From contig JAJHZJ010000399.1 of NCBI GenBank assembly GCA_023548195.1, positions 6,143,100-6,207,099 on the forward strand: a DNA stretch of 64,000 bases, read 5' to 3'. This DNA comes from Bettongia penicillata ogilbyi (lineage: Eukaryota; Chordata; Mammalia; Diprotodontia; Potoroidae). The translations under genes were made by a program, and so were the position numbers. This document shows, one piece after another, positions 33,366-44,979 of the stretch. The first letter of the stretch is position 1; each line of letters starts with the position of its first letter. The notes beneath the pieces were generated by a model. That model was not told where the DNA came from and made no database searches. It saw only the letters and a list, made by a program, of their open reading frames with translations.

Positions 33366-35337
33366 GAAACTGTCACACAGTTCAAAAAGGATTTTGAAAA
33401 CGAATTAAGAAACGCGGAGGAAGAATTTTGAAAGAAATTAAATCAATGGAAGAAAATCACGAAAAGCATGTCAAAAGCTTGATAATGGAGAACCCCCACC
33501 CCCCCAAAAAAATGCTGAATAAAATACCACCTTTAAAAATAGACTAATCCAAATAGCAAAAGAGGTCCAAAAAGCCAATGAGGAAAAGAATGCTTTAAAA
33601 AGCAGAATGGGCCAAATTAAAAAGGATGTTCAAAACCTCACTGAAGAAACTAGTCCTTTAAAAATTAGAATGGAGCAGATGGAAGTTAATGACTTTATGA
33701 GAAACCAAGAAATTACAAAACAAAGCTAACAGAATGAAAAAATGAAAAAAAAAATGTGAAATATCTCTTTGGATAAACTGACCTAGAAAATAGATTCAGT
33801 AGAGATACTTTAAAAATTATTGGTCTACATGAAATGCATGACAAAAAAATAGTCTAGACATAATCTTCCAAGAAATTATGAAGGAAAACTTCACTGGTAT
33901 TCGAGAACCAAAGGGTAAAATACAAATTGAAAGAATTATTTTATGACCTCCTGAAAGAGATAGCAAAAGGAAAACTCCTAACAATATTGTAGCCCAATTC
34001 CCAGAGTTCCCGAGTCAAGGAGAAAATATTATACACTGCCAGAAAAAAAGAACCAAAGCATGTCAAATATTATGGAAATACAAGCAGGATAACACAAGAT
34101 TTAGCACCTTGTACACTAAGGATTCAAAGGGTTTGGAATATCATATTCTAGATGTCAAAGGAGATAGAATTAAAAGGAACAATCATCTACCCAGCAAAAC
34201 TGAGTATAATACTTCAGGGTAAAATGGAATTTCAATGAAATACAAGACTTCCAAACATTCTTGTTGAAAAGAGCAGAGTTGAGAAGAAAATGTGACTTTC
34301 AAATACAACAATAAAGACAAACATGAAAAGGTGAACAGGAAAGAGAAACTTTAAGAAACTCATTAAAGTTGAACTGTTTATATCCCTACATGGAGAGATG
34401 TTATTTGTGTCTCATGAGATTTTTTCAGTATTAAGATAATTATGTAAGTATATATTATATGTGTGTAGGTATGTATATGCACATGGGTGTATGTGTGTAT
34501 GTACATACATGCATGCATACATACATACATAGACAAAGGGTGAGCTGAATACGTATGAAGAGACAATACCTAGAAAAATAAAATTTACTGATGAATGGAA
34601 TGTACTGGGAGTAAGAGAAAGGAGGAGGTAGAATATAGCAAATCATCTCACATAAAAAGAGGGAAGAAAGAGGTTTTACAGTGGAGGAGAAGAGGGTGGA
34701 GATGAAAGGAAATAATTGAGCCTTATTCTCATGAGATTTGACTTAAGGAGGGAATAACATGCACTCAACTGGATATAGAAATCTATTTTACCCTGCAAGG
34801 AGGAAGGAAATAGGAGAAGAAAGATAATAGAAGGGGAAATTGGGGAAAATTATAATTAGAAACAAACACTATTGTGAAAGGACAGGTCAAGGGATTGAAT
34901 GGAATAACTGAAGGGAAAGATTTGACAGAGGAAAATGTGGTTAGTCTTTTACAACATAACTATTATGGAAGTGCTTTGTATTGTTACACATGCATGACTT
35001 ATATTGAATTGCTTATTTTCTCAATGAAAGTGGATCAGGAGGGAAGGAGAGAATATGGAACTCAAAGCTTTAAGAATGAATGTTAAAAATTGTTTTATCA
35101 TACAACTGGAAATTAAGCTTTACAGGCAATGAAGTACAGAAATCTATTCTGTACTACAGGAAAGTAAAGGGTAGGGGGATGGAAGAAGGGTGGGTAATGG
35201 AAGGGAGGATAGAACTGAGGAAGGGGTGAATGAAATGCATGCAGGCCTGGGCTGTGGTGTGGGGAGAGATGGGAAAAATTTTTTAATTCAAATTCTCTTG
35301 GAAGTGAATCTTAAGAGTGGAAAATAAATACATTATA
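33366..35337 (+). mobile_element. HAL1, 5'-truncated, plus strand
   Basis: Starts inside ORF1 (CAAAAAGGATTTTGAAAACG at 33379) and passes through a badly interrupted ORF1 to about 34325. The 3' segment then shows its usual order: GTTGAACTGTTTATATCCCT, a microsatellite (34440-34535), and purine-rich sequence with two similar halves. It ends near 35337 (GGAAAATAAATACATTATAT). It sits head-to-head with the minus-strand HAL1 on its left. Confidence 0.8.
34440..34535. repeat. (TATG)n/(CATA)n microsatellite inside HAL1
   Basis: TGTGTA, GTATG and CATACATA units just after ORF1 of the surrounding HAL1. Confidence 0.9.
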
Positions 35338-36257
35338 TATTAAAAGGTAAGAGGAGGATTTTGTTTTTGTTCTCTACATAAAATACAACACCGTTTTACA
35401 CTCATGTGTCTTTTTTTTGTTGTTGTCCTTACTCTTTTTTTTATAAATTTATTTTTTAAAATTTTTACATTAATTTTCACAAAATCTTGGGTTCCAAATT
35501 TTCTCCCCATTTGTCCACTTCTCCCATCCCAATACACCAAGCATTCTAATTTCCCCTGTCACCAATCTGCCTCTCTTCTATCATACCTCCCTTCCCTTGA
35601 CCCCATCTTCTCTTTTGTCCTATAGGGCCAGATAACTTTCTATTACCTGAATTTCTTATTTCCTAGTAGCAAGAACAATACTCGACAGTTGTTACTAAAA
35701 CTTTGAGTTCCAACTTCTCCCCATCCCTCCCTCCCCACCCATTCCCTTTGGGAAGGCAGGCAATTCAATGTGGGCCATATCTGTGTAGTTTTGCAAATGA
35801 CTTCAATAATAGTCATGCTGTGTAAGACTAATTATATTTTCCTCCATCCTATCCTGCCCTCCATTGTTTCTATTCTCTCTTTTGATCCTGTCCCTCCCTG
35901 AGTGTTGATTTCAAATTGCTCCCTCCTCCCATTGCCCTCCCTTCCATCATCCCACCCCACCCTGTTTATCTCCTTGTCCCCCACTTTCCTGTATTGTAAG
36001 ATAGGTTTTCATACCAAAATGAGTGTGCATTTTATTCCTTCCTTTAGTCGACTGTGATGAGAGTAAACTTCATGCTTTTCTCTCAGCTCTCCTCTTTTTC
36101 TCTCTACTAAAAAGTCTCCTGCTTGCCTCTTCTATGACAGATAATTTGCCCCATTCCATTTCATCCTCTCTCCTCCCAATATATTTCTCTCTAACGGTTT
36201 ACCTTAATTTTTTTTAAGATATGATCCCATCCTATTCAAGTCATTCTATGCTCTCTG

Positions 36258-36327
36258 TCTCTGTGTGTGCCTGCAGATGTGTGTGTGTGTGTGTGTGCAT
36301 GCCCGTGTATGCATGTGTGTGTGTATG
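36258..36327. repeat. (TG)n microsatellite inside HAL1
   Basis: CTCTGTCTCTGTGTGTG, then about 10 TG units and TGCATG variants, in the HAL1 segment just past ORF1. Confidence 0.92.
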
Positions 36328-36463
36328 TAATCCCACCAACTACCCAGATACTGAAAAGTTTTAAGAGTTACAAATATTGTCTTTCCATGTAGGAATGTAA
36401 ACATTTCACCTTTGGTAAGTCCCTTATGATTTCTCTTTGCTGTTTACTTTTTCATGCTTCTTC

Positions 36464-37506
36464 TCATTCTTGTGTTTGAAAGTCAAATTTTATTTTCAGC
36501 TCTGGTCTTTTCATCAAGAATGCTTGAAAGTCCTCAATTTCATTGAGAGACAATTTTTTCCCCTGAAGTATTATACTCAGTTTTGCTGGGTAGGAGATTC
36601 TTGGTTTGAGTCCTAGTTCCTTTGACTTCTGGAATATCCTGTTCCATGCCCTTTGATCCCTTAATGTAGAAGCTGCTATATCTTGTGTTATCCTGATTGT
36701 ATTTCCACAATACTGGAATTGTTTCTTTCTAGCTGCTTGCAATATTTTCTCCTTGACCTGGGAATTCTGGAATTTGGCCACAATGTTCCTAGGAGTTTCT
36801 CTTTTTTGATCTCTTTCAGGTGGTGATTGATGGATTCCTTCAATACATATTTTGCCCTCTGGTTCTAGAATCTCAAGACAATTTTCTTTGATAATTTCAT
36901 GAAAGATGATGTCTAGGCTCTGTTTTTGATCATGGCCTTCAGGTAGTCCCATAATTTTTAAATTGTCTCTCCTGGATCTATTTTCCAGGTCAGTTGTTTT
37001 TCCCATGAGATATTTCACATTCTCTTCCATTTTTTCATTCTTTTGGTTTTGTTTGGTGATTTCTTGGTTTCTCAGAAAGTCATTAGCCTCCATCTGTTCC
37101 ATTCTAATTTTGAGAGAACTATTTTCTTCAGTGAGCTTTTGAACATCTTTTTCCATTTGGCTAATTTTGCTTTTGAAAGCATTCTTCTCCTCATTGGCTT
37201 TTTGAACCTCTTTTGCCAATTGAGTGAGCCTATTTTTCAAAGTGTTATTTTCTTCATCATTCTTTGGGTCTCCTTTAGCAAAGTATTGACCTGTTTGTCA
37301 TGCTTTTCTTGCATCTCTCTCATTTCTCTTCCCAGTTTTTCCTCCACCTGTCTAACTTGATTTTCAAAATCCTTTTTGACCTCTTCCATGGCTTGAGCCC
37401 ATTGGATATCTATTTCGGATATTTGAGATACAGAGGCCTTGACTTCTATGTCTTTACTTGATGGTAAGCGCTGTTCTTCATCATCTGAGAGGAAAGGAGG
37501 AAACAT
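36464..37506 (-). pseudogene. HAL1 ORF1 protein, single frameshift
   Basis: From the ATG at 37506 the protein starts MFPPFLSDDEEQRLPSSKDI, enters the coiled coil, and loses frame near 37250 (an extra base around the ETQRMMKK residues). From there the second frame stays open to 36464 with SRRDNLKIMGLPEGHDQKQS, QVKEKILQAARKKQFQYCGN, PRISYPAKLSIILQ and the end FDFQTQE. Apart from that one indel the gene is open, ~347 codons. It would encode an RNA-binding ORF1p; with the shift it yields only an N-terminal coiled-coil fragment. Confidence 0.87.
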
Positions 37507-38198
37507 CTGTTCACCAAGAAAGTAACCTTCTATGGTCTTATTTTTTTTTTCCCTTTTCTGGGCATTTTCCCAGCCAGTTACTTGACATCTGGGATTCCTC
37601 TCCACCCCTGCCTCACTTGTGCTTGGAGTCTGAGATTAAAATTCTGCTCCCCAGCCTCAGGGCTTTTAATGGGGTGTTGGGCTGCTATTCCCTTGGGATT
37701 AAGTTTAGGTTCTCATGTGGGGGCAGGGCCACCGCCCAGGTTCAGTTCCCTCAAAGGGTTTATGCAGAGGCCTTCAACCATGCAGCTCCTGCCTCCTTCT
37801 GGAGCTCCTGGCCACTGCTTCCCCAGCCACTTCTTTCCGAGGGTCCCTGAGTTATGGAGCCACCCCACTCTCCTCTCAGCTGGCCAGATAGGGTCTTTCA
37901 CTGACAGGTAGTCCCTGTGGTTCGAGGGACCAGCGTGGCTGCCAGAAATTCTGTCCCTGAATCCTGCTCGCATCTGCTCTTCTCAGGGCCACATGGTCAA
38001 TGCAGGGCTGGGCTCTGCTCCGGGTATGGGGTGCAACGGACCTTTGTTGCTGGTTTTTCAGGGCTCTCTGGAACAGAAATCTCCTCCACTCCATTGCTAC
38101 GTGGCTTCCACTGCTCCAGAACCCATTTGGAGTTCTTTTTATAGGTAATTTTATGGGCTGTGGGTTTGGAGCTAGCATATGTGAATCTTTCTACTCCA

Positions 38199-38207
38199 CC
38201 ATCTTGG
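38199..38207 (-). promoter_or_regulatory. YY1-type motif at HAL1 5' end
   Basis: CCAAGATGG on the minus strand, about 10 bases inside the element start, as in the copies at 1816, 10693, 11870 and 24961. Confidence 0.5.
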
Positions 38208-38404
38208 CTTCTTCCCCAATTTCCAGTCTTTTTGACTCATAGTTTCAAAATATTAAAACAAAATTATCTCTTTCTGCCATCTCCCAACTTTGGGAGTAAG
38301 TGGCTCAGACTTCATTTTATTAAGACAACTTCTATTATGTTTATTTTTTCATATGAGTTATTGTTTGGAATTCTTTTCAAGTATTAAAGAATAGTTGATA
38401 TCAT

Positions 38405-38885
38405 CTGGGTCAGAAAACAAAATTACCATTTTTTAAAATGAAAAGGATGAATTCAAAACCAATGAAGAAGAAAGTAGAACAGTGCTTAGGAGTTATCTTT
38501 CCCAACAGTATGACAACAAATTTGATAATCTTAGTGATATAGATTACTATTTAAAACACACAAATTGCCCTGATTAAAGGAAGAGAAAATAAAATATTCA
38601 AATGATTCAAAGAATTCAGAGAAAAGAATAGAACAGGCCATCAATGGATCTCCTAAGAGACAAATGTTCATAGTCAGAGGGATTTACAAGTCAAATCTAT
38701 CAAACATTTAAAGAACTATTTTTTCCCCGAATACTATATCAACTATTTGAGAAAAAAAGATGAGGAAAGATTCCTACGAAATTCTTATTATAATACAAAT
38801 ATGATGCTGATATATACATTGGGAAAAGTAAAATAGAGAACCAAAATTATAGACCTGCTTCCCTAATAAAAATAGTAGAGTCTAT
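38405..38885 (+). mobile_element. Old L1 ORF2 fragment (RT N-terminal part)
   Basis: Nucleotide similarity to 28735-29195 of the full-length L1 is clear (for example GATGAATTCAAAACCAATGA, GACAACAAATTTGATAATCT, AATTATAGACCTGCTTCCCT). It is short, 5'- and 3'-truncated and has no usable frame. Confidence 0.75.
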
Positions 38886-39585
38886 CAGAATGTACTTTTT
38901 AAAAAGCAGTTCTAAATAGTGCCTAAATTTTACTCTAATTTAGTCTAAATTTCAGATGAGTTGGTTGATTAAATAAAATATTGCTGATATAATATCTGAC
39001 TCTGAGAAACTGTTCTTCTCAAACTCTTTCCTAGGTTATTCACACATTATAAAATAAGTTTGATTTTAGAAGGAAATCGCATTCCCTCCTCAATGATGGA
39101 AAATTGCTTTGCATTGACAGAAGAGAATGCCATATTTCATATAATTAAGGCAAGAGCAAAAGTGATCAGGGACCAAGTATCTTATTCGTTAAAATGTGTA
39201 AAAGTGGAAGAATAGAAGATTTGAAAACATAATTAACCTGTTGGATCTCATTTAATACAAAATGGGAAAGGCATTATGATTGCTTGATTAAGTTTGCAGG
39301 TGAGTGGACTGGATTGCATGAACCATTTGATACATCCACATGAGTCCTAACTTCTTGTAGTCCTAAAAATGTTTTCCATATGTAATATGAAATTAATGGA
39401 TATTTTCGAGTGCACAATCTTTTCTCCTAGTTTCTATACTCGCTTTCTCTTTATTTTTGCTCTGCTTAGTGGCATTATAGTATTGTTCTGTTATCTAAGC
39501 CTAATAGATTTGGAATGATGTTAAATGAGATCATGTAAAGAACTTCCTAAATTTTGGAGACCCATAGGTATGTTCTTCATTAAAT
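38886..39585. other. No recognised feature
   Basis: Unassigned AT-rich DNA. Confidence 0.4.
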
Positions 39586-40016
39586 CATTCAACAAATTCT
39601 TATGAAGTACACACTATATGCAGAATACTGTTCCACAAGCAGCTTAGAGGATGAAAGTTTCAATAAGATATAGTACCAGCTCTCACTGCAAAGTGCTAAG
39701 TGTGCCCCTGGGTAAGTTCATTTTGTAGAGACATTTGACTTGGTCTTTAAAGCACATGTAAGTATTCAATAAAAAAAGATGGGTAGGGAGTCTTTACTAT
39801 AAACAGGAAAAAAATTACCAAAAGTGGGGAGATGGGATAGTAAGAACATGATAGCTAGATGCAGAGTCTAAGTAGTGGAATAATAAGAGGTAGGATTCGA
39901 AAAATAGAGTCATGTTGGATTTTTTAGGGTCTTGAACATTAGTCAAAAAATACAAACTTTACTCATCCAGTAAGGAGCAACTAGAGATTATCCAATATAT
40001 AAGTGACATGATCAGA
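39586..40016 (+). mobile_element. L2 LINE 3' region
   Basis: AACAAATTCTTATGAAGTAC near the start, TTTTTAGGGTCTTGAACATT, and the end AGTGACATGATCAGATCTTG follow L2 order. It is cut by the RTE fragment. Confidence 0.65.
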
Positions 40017-40395
40017 TCTTGGTTGTTGTTCCTCATTCTCAAAGAGGAACAAAATGACATTACCATGAAAAAGTAGAGTTTCAATGTGTATGACTGTGGC
40101 TGACAAGGCCAATATGAGCTCAAAATGCTCTACCACATATTGGGCACAGATAGTCCATATGAACATTTGGAGTGGTGTGGTTACTCCAAAATTGTGCATC
40201 CTACATTTCCTTTGTACTGTTTGAATTCTGCTTTGCTCAGAGTACAGCACCTTTTCTGATGTGGGCGTACCATGCTGAGCAGTCCTATGCCAGTGTCTCC
40301 CATGTTGCACAGTCAAACTCAAAGTTCTTGAGAGAGACCTTTAGAGTGTCCCTTGTATCGTTTCTTCTGAGGGCCATGTGCAGACAACCTATAAA
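40017..40395 (-). mobile_element. RTE-clade LINE 3' end
   Basis: Reverse of the RTE tail (GTTGTTGTTCCTCATTCTCA) then coding remains closely similar to 5640-6000. The C-terminal Cys motif is degraded (CAQYVVEHFE). A possible short duplication AGATCT lies at 40014 and 40399. Confidence 0.75.
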
Positions 40396-40432
40396 TAAGA
40401 TCTAAAAAAAAGTTATATGAATCTAGCACTTC

Positions 40433-40566
40433 AGAGGCAACCTTGGCATGGGGGATAGATACTTCACCTCAGAGCCTGGAAGACACAGATATAAGTCTTT
40501 ACATCACCCTTTGAACACATACTGACTGTAGGATCCTAGACAAAGGACTAAACCACTCAAAGTTCA
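40433..40566 (+). mobile_element. MIR/MON1-like SINE
   Basis: GGCAACCTTGGCATGGGGGA at the head, CACATACTGACTGTAGGATC and ACTAAACCACTCAAAG follow the family order. Confidence 0.65.
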
Positions 40567-40594
40567 AATGACAAATTTATACAGTTCTGGTCTT

Positions 40595-41308
40595 TTCATC
40601 ATCCAAAGGGTTTCAAAAATGTGCACACCCTTTCATCCAGCGATACTGCTTCTAAGACTGTTTTCTAAAAAGACTATAAAAATGGGAAAAAGTCCCACTC
40701 ATACAAAAATATTTATAGTGTCTCTCTTTGTGGCAGCCAAGAATTCGAAATTGAGGGAATACCCATCAGTTGGGGAAAGACTGAACAAGTTGTGGAATAT
40801 GGATGTAATGGAATACTATTATGCTATAAGAAATGATGAACAGAAAGACTTCAGAGAGGTCTGAAAGGACTTAAATGAGCTGATACTGAGTGAAAGGAGC
40901 ATAACAGGGAGAATTTTGCACACAGTATCAGACAAAGTGTGCAAGGACCATTTCTGGTAGACCAAGCCTTGCACAGCAATGCAGCGGCCTAAAACATTCC
41001 TAAAGAACTCTTGCAAAAAAAATGCCATCCACATCTGGAGAAAGAATCCATTTGTAGAAAGAAGTAGAATACCTTCTCTTGTGTTATGTGTTGTTTTGGC
41101 TCGATATTTTTTTTCTCATGGTTTCTCCCATTCATTTTATTTCTTCTATGCAACATGATTAATGTGAAAATGTGATTAATAATAATGTATGTGCAGAACC
41201 CCTATAAGGTTGCACGCCATCTTAGGGAGGAAGGGTGAGAAAGTCTAAGACTTACGGAAGGGATTGTTGAAAACTGAAAAGAAATAAAGCAATAAAAAGT
41301 AAAAATAT
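40595..41308 (+). mobile_element. L1 3' end (ORF2 C-terminus and 3'UTR)
   Basis: Codons from 40618 read MCTPFHPAILLLRLFSKKTI, KIFIVSLFVAAKNSKLREYP and VMEYYYAIRNDEQKDFREV, the ORF2 C-terminus, ending in a TGA near 40864. The 3'UTR runs to an A-rich end at about 41300. It is 5'-truncated. Confidence 0.85.
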
Positions 41309-43244
41309 ATAAGGGAGAACTCAGAGACTTAGAAATATGATTGCTGGGAATACCAATATTAGCAGGGAAAGAAATGGCAGGGGTGTGTGGAAAAGGATGG
41401 GCGTTGTTTGCAAGCTATCAAATTATATGCAAAAGCAGAGAGAAGCTTATGGAGGAGTAAGCTAAGAAGGAAAACGAGTTAGTTGCTTTATTAAAAAAAG
41501 TTTTCTATGCTTAACTCTACTTCAGAAGTGGAAGCTGAGTTGTATCAAGTTGTGGGAGATTAAACTGTTTTCGGTTTTGATTAAAGAAGGAGGCTAAAAG
41601 TTAACAGTAGGAAAGTGAAAGGTTCCTTTTCAGAAGCTGGGTTGTATTTGGGGCCAAACTCGGGTCAGGACAATGCATGAAAGGAGAATGAAGCAAATTA
41701 TGAGGCTGAGGTTCTGGCAGTACTAAGAAGGAAGCAGAAGAATCAGAGGGTCCCCACAGTGCTTGAGGAAGTAATTAAAGATATCGCTCAAAAGGAGATC
41801 ACATATATTTTGATTCAATTCACCCAAAGGATGGGAGAATCATTGTTATCTTGGATGATAAGAATCATTGGAAACGATAAATTTCCAGAGAGAGAAGAGT
41901 AAGTAGACATGGGATTCAAAGTCAGAATAGATTGACAAGAAAGAATTTACTGATCTGCTGATATTAGGGGTAGATTTTGGAAGAGTTGGTGTCATTCCAA
42001 CTAATGAACTAGATAAAATGAATGAAGGAAAGAAGCTTTATTTTTAGGCTGAGAAAGGAAGTGGGAACTGCCCCTACAGATTCCAAATGCACAGTGAATA
42101 TCACATTGGCACTACAAATGGCAAAAAGGGTGGGATCTCGAAATATCACATCTCTGTTTGCAGTCAGTAAGTCTTTGGAGGAAGAAATGGATGTCCCATG
42201 GCGGGGGGGATTTGCTTTATTAGTCCCTCGAAAGAGAATGGCCTAAGGCGCAAGGCTCTCTGGAAGCTGGGAAGTAAGGTTACAGAAGAGAGAAACCTAG
42301 AGATTTGGAAATATATTTTCCTAGAATACCAATAAAACCAGGGAAAGAACTGACAGAGGGATGTAGGAGAGTCTGTGCCTTACTAATAAGTTATTGCCTT
42401 AAAAGTGGAGACAGCTGCTGGAAGAGAAAACTCAGATGGAAATGGAGTTGGCTAGCTTGCATGAAAAGCTTTTATGATGCAGCATTCAAACACTCCTTTA
42501 AAAGAACTAGGTAGAAAATCTCAGGTGGTACAAGAAAAAGTTGTTGGTAGTTCAGCTCACAAAAGGTAGCAAAAAAGTAACAAGAGTAAGGATGTTTATG
42601 AGGCTCCGGAGGCAAAGTACAACAGGTAAATCAAGGGACCCACACATAATGATGACCCCAAAACTGCAAATTAAAAAAACAGTAAACAACAGTGAATTAG
42701 GCTATGATACTAGGTTCAAAGACTCTAGAACCATGATTGACTTTATGTCTATATTGTTTCTGGCTATTATCTCCTTGTTTCTTTTTTGACTTTTTGCCTG
42801 TACACCTTGTGTGTCAGATTTATTTTCTCCAAGCTTATTGCCCTCCACCTTCAGATATCTGATTGCCTAAGTCAGATGTCACCCCTTACCCACAACTGGA
42901 CCTGACGTCGACCAAACTCCGGGTGCCAGTTAAAGTAGAGATATCTCCAGTGAGACCTCTTGGGGAAATGTCAGATCTGTGTCCAATCTCAGGAGAAAAG
43001 AGTTGTGGAAGAAGTGACCTTTGCCCCTTACCCCATGATTTGGGCCCCATTTATTGGAGGGGGCAATGATGGGATACTTGGACTGAAGTCCCACCTTAAG
43101 TTATTGGTTTATGTGTTTGTTTTGTGTGACCCATGTTATATTGTTGTAGACTTCTGGCGACAACAGTTACCTAAGATATCGTTTTATGCTTATTTTCTGT
43201 TATCCCAGAGACCTATGTCATGAGTATAAAATATCTTGCGGCTG
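41309..43244. other. Unclassified repeat-like region with internal duplication (possible ERV remnant)
   Basis: The text at 41320-41400 (AACTCAGAGACTTAGAAATA, GGGAATACCAATATTAGCAG, GGGAAAGAAATGGCAGGGGT) returns at 42283-42365 as CTAGAGATTTGGAAATATAT, AGAATACCAATAAAACCAGG, GGGAAAGAACTGACAGAGGG. Similarity extends patchily past both. Short open frames exist (42022-42246, 42541-42789) without family resemblance. The right end abuts an LTR start at 43245 and contains GAGTATAAAATA at 43219, so a retroviral origin is possible but not shown. Confidence 0.4.
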
Positions 43245-43452
43245 CATGTAATGATAATTTAAATGGGAAGATCTTTTCCTTTCATTAATGGGCACATGTG
43301 ACTTGCCGAGGTCACATTGAAGTTTGAATCACATGAATCCTGTGGTGGGAGGAGTTTGATGAAAGGGTGGAACAGGAAAGGAACAACAGGAGGAGGCAGA
43401 GACAGAGTAGAGTTGAAGGGGAATTAGTAAGAGAGCAGAGAGAGCTTAAGAA
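43245..43452 (+). mobile_element. LTR fragment related to 4877-5310
   Basis: TGTAATGATAATTTAAATGG then ATGTGACTTGCC and GTCACATTGAAG match the first ~200 bp of the LTR at 4877. It is cut on the right by an L1-type 5' end. Confidence 0.55.
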
Positions 43453-43454
43453 TG

Positions 43455-43890
43455 TAGGGTTGTCAGAGCCAAAAGGGTGGCATAGAAGCAGCTCTCCCAC
43501 TAAATCCCCAAAAAACTGTAAAAAATGACACTAAACAAATTCTTGAGCAGAAGGATGCACAAAATGATAGACTGAAGAAAATTTCCAACACAAGACAATC
43601 TGAAAGGTTCATTGAAAGGGCCTATCACACCACACTGGCAGCAAAGCACATTTCAACTTGGCCACGTTCACATGGACAGAAAGGGAGCAGGGAACTAAAT
43701 TGCTGGTGGCTGATGTGGATTCCTGACTTCTCAGCCCACAACACTGAAGACAGCTCCAAAGGTCAGTGGGAAGGGTCTCTTACCTAGCTGAGAGGGGAGT
43801 GTAGTCTGACTCCTGGTCCAGTGCCAGCCCCATGCCCAGGGTGGCTGTAAGTACTATGGGAGCAGAGGCTCCTTCTGGAGCCCTCCATTT
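43455..43890 (+). mobile_element. Old L1-type 5'UTR fragment
   Basis: GTCAGAGCCAAAAGGGTGGC followed by GACACTAAACAAATTCTTGA and CCTGGTCCAGTGC-type text matches the 5' ends at 46252 and 51666. No ORF1 follows. Confidence 0.65.
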
Positions 43891-44965
43891 AACTACTTTG
43901 TGCCCATAGATTTCATCATGTACTTTTCTCTCTTTCTTTTAATAGTAACATCTAAGATTTCCTTTATTCTTGAGCCAATGTCATTATTCTTATACACCTC
44001 CTCCTCTTCTTTTCCCTTTCTTGTCCCTACCCTACTAAACTTGCTCAAATGCCTTCTTCCCTGACATTGAGTGGATGCCAGGTGTTTCACATCCTTTCAC
44101 AACCCCCTACCTCAAAGGTTCTTTCTTTTCTTGAACCAAAGAAAAAGCTTATTAAAGATCTCCCATACTGGGTAGGCTTAAGGAATCTGAATATTTGTAT
44201 CATTAATGCCAGTGAGTCAGATTGAATCTGAGCACGTTCATGGAGGGAAGATGCATCTTATATACGGAAAGACTGAGGGAAGGATCTAGGGGTGACCAAG
44301 TAGTCTTGGGTGAGTAGAGGAGGGGTTGGGTTTATGTGCAGGTCTTGAAGGGAGTTTCCAGAAACTGGGTTGACTAGAAATCAGATACCAGAAACCAAGA
44401 AAATGGGGTTAATGGTGGAAAGTAGCAGAAGACTATTAGGAGATAACAGAAAATGGAGGGCTAGGCTAAATTACTAGCCTAGGGCTAGAGATTTGTGCAT
44501 AGTTATAATGGAAGACTTATGGTCTCAGGCAAAAGCCAGACTTAGTGTGAAGACTCAAGAAAAGTTCAAAGAGCTTCCTAGAACATGCACCCCTAAAACA
44601 AAGGGGACACAAATTCTTTTGTGATAAGAGGTTAGGATCTTGGCTTCTGAAACTGCTTCCTGTTGGCAAGGGATATAGGTTGTACCTGCCTGCCTGGGTC
44701 CTGTTCAAGGGGTCAGGTTTCAAGTGCAGTGACTTAGAGACCTTGGCCTTGGTTGGAGGTTGGTACATAGCCTGAGCAGTTATCTAAAGGTTGGTGGCTT
44801 GAATCCTTCCAATCTTGCCTGGAGCCGAGTGAAGTAAGCAGTCTTCCTGATCAGGGAACCAAAATGTTGAGGTTTAGTGGTGCTGGGACCTCAAAATAGG
44901 AATATGCATGTCCTGCTCAAATGAATCCGACCCAAGCCATCTTTCAGCAAAAGAAAAACAAAATT
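43891..44965. other. Unclassified moderately GC-rich region, LTR-like
   Basis: No gene or known repeat is recognised. On the minus strand an AATAAA lies near 44965 and the following text resembles an LTR R/U5 region. Imperfect palindrome around 44462-44490 (GGCTAGGCTAAATTACTAGC). Base composition differs from the AT-rich flanks. Confidence 0.35.
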
Positions 44966-44979
44966 TATTTTTTTCATTT

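Larger units (their letters stand above)
35433..38213 (-). mobile_element. HAL1, near full length, minus strand
   Basis: On the minus strand it runs from the intact 5' end (AAGAAGCCAAGATGGTGGAG, near 38213) through about 700 bp of 5'UTR, a nearly open ORF1 (37506-36464), the 3' segment with microsatellite (36258-36327) and a poly-A end near 35433. At 2.78 kb it has the same layout as the complete copy at 11859. I could not find a convincing target duplication. Confidence 0.88.

Noticed and set aside
42022..43223. Several 62-87 codon frames considered as retroviral gag or env pieces
   Set aside because: No zinc-knuckle, protease, RT or fusion-peptide motif can be seen; left as unclassified.
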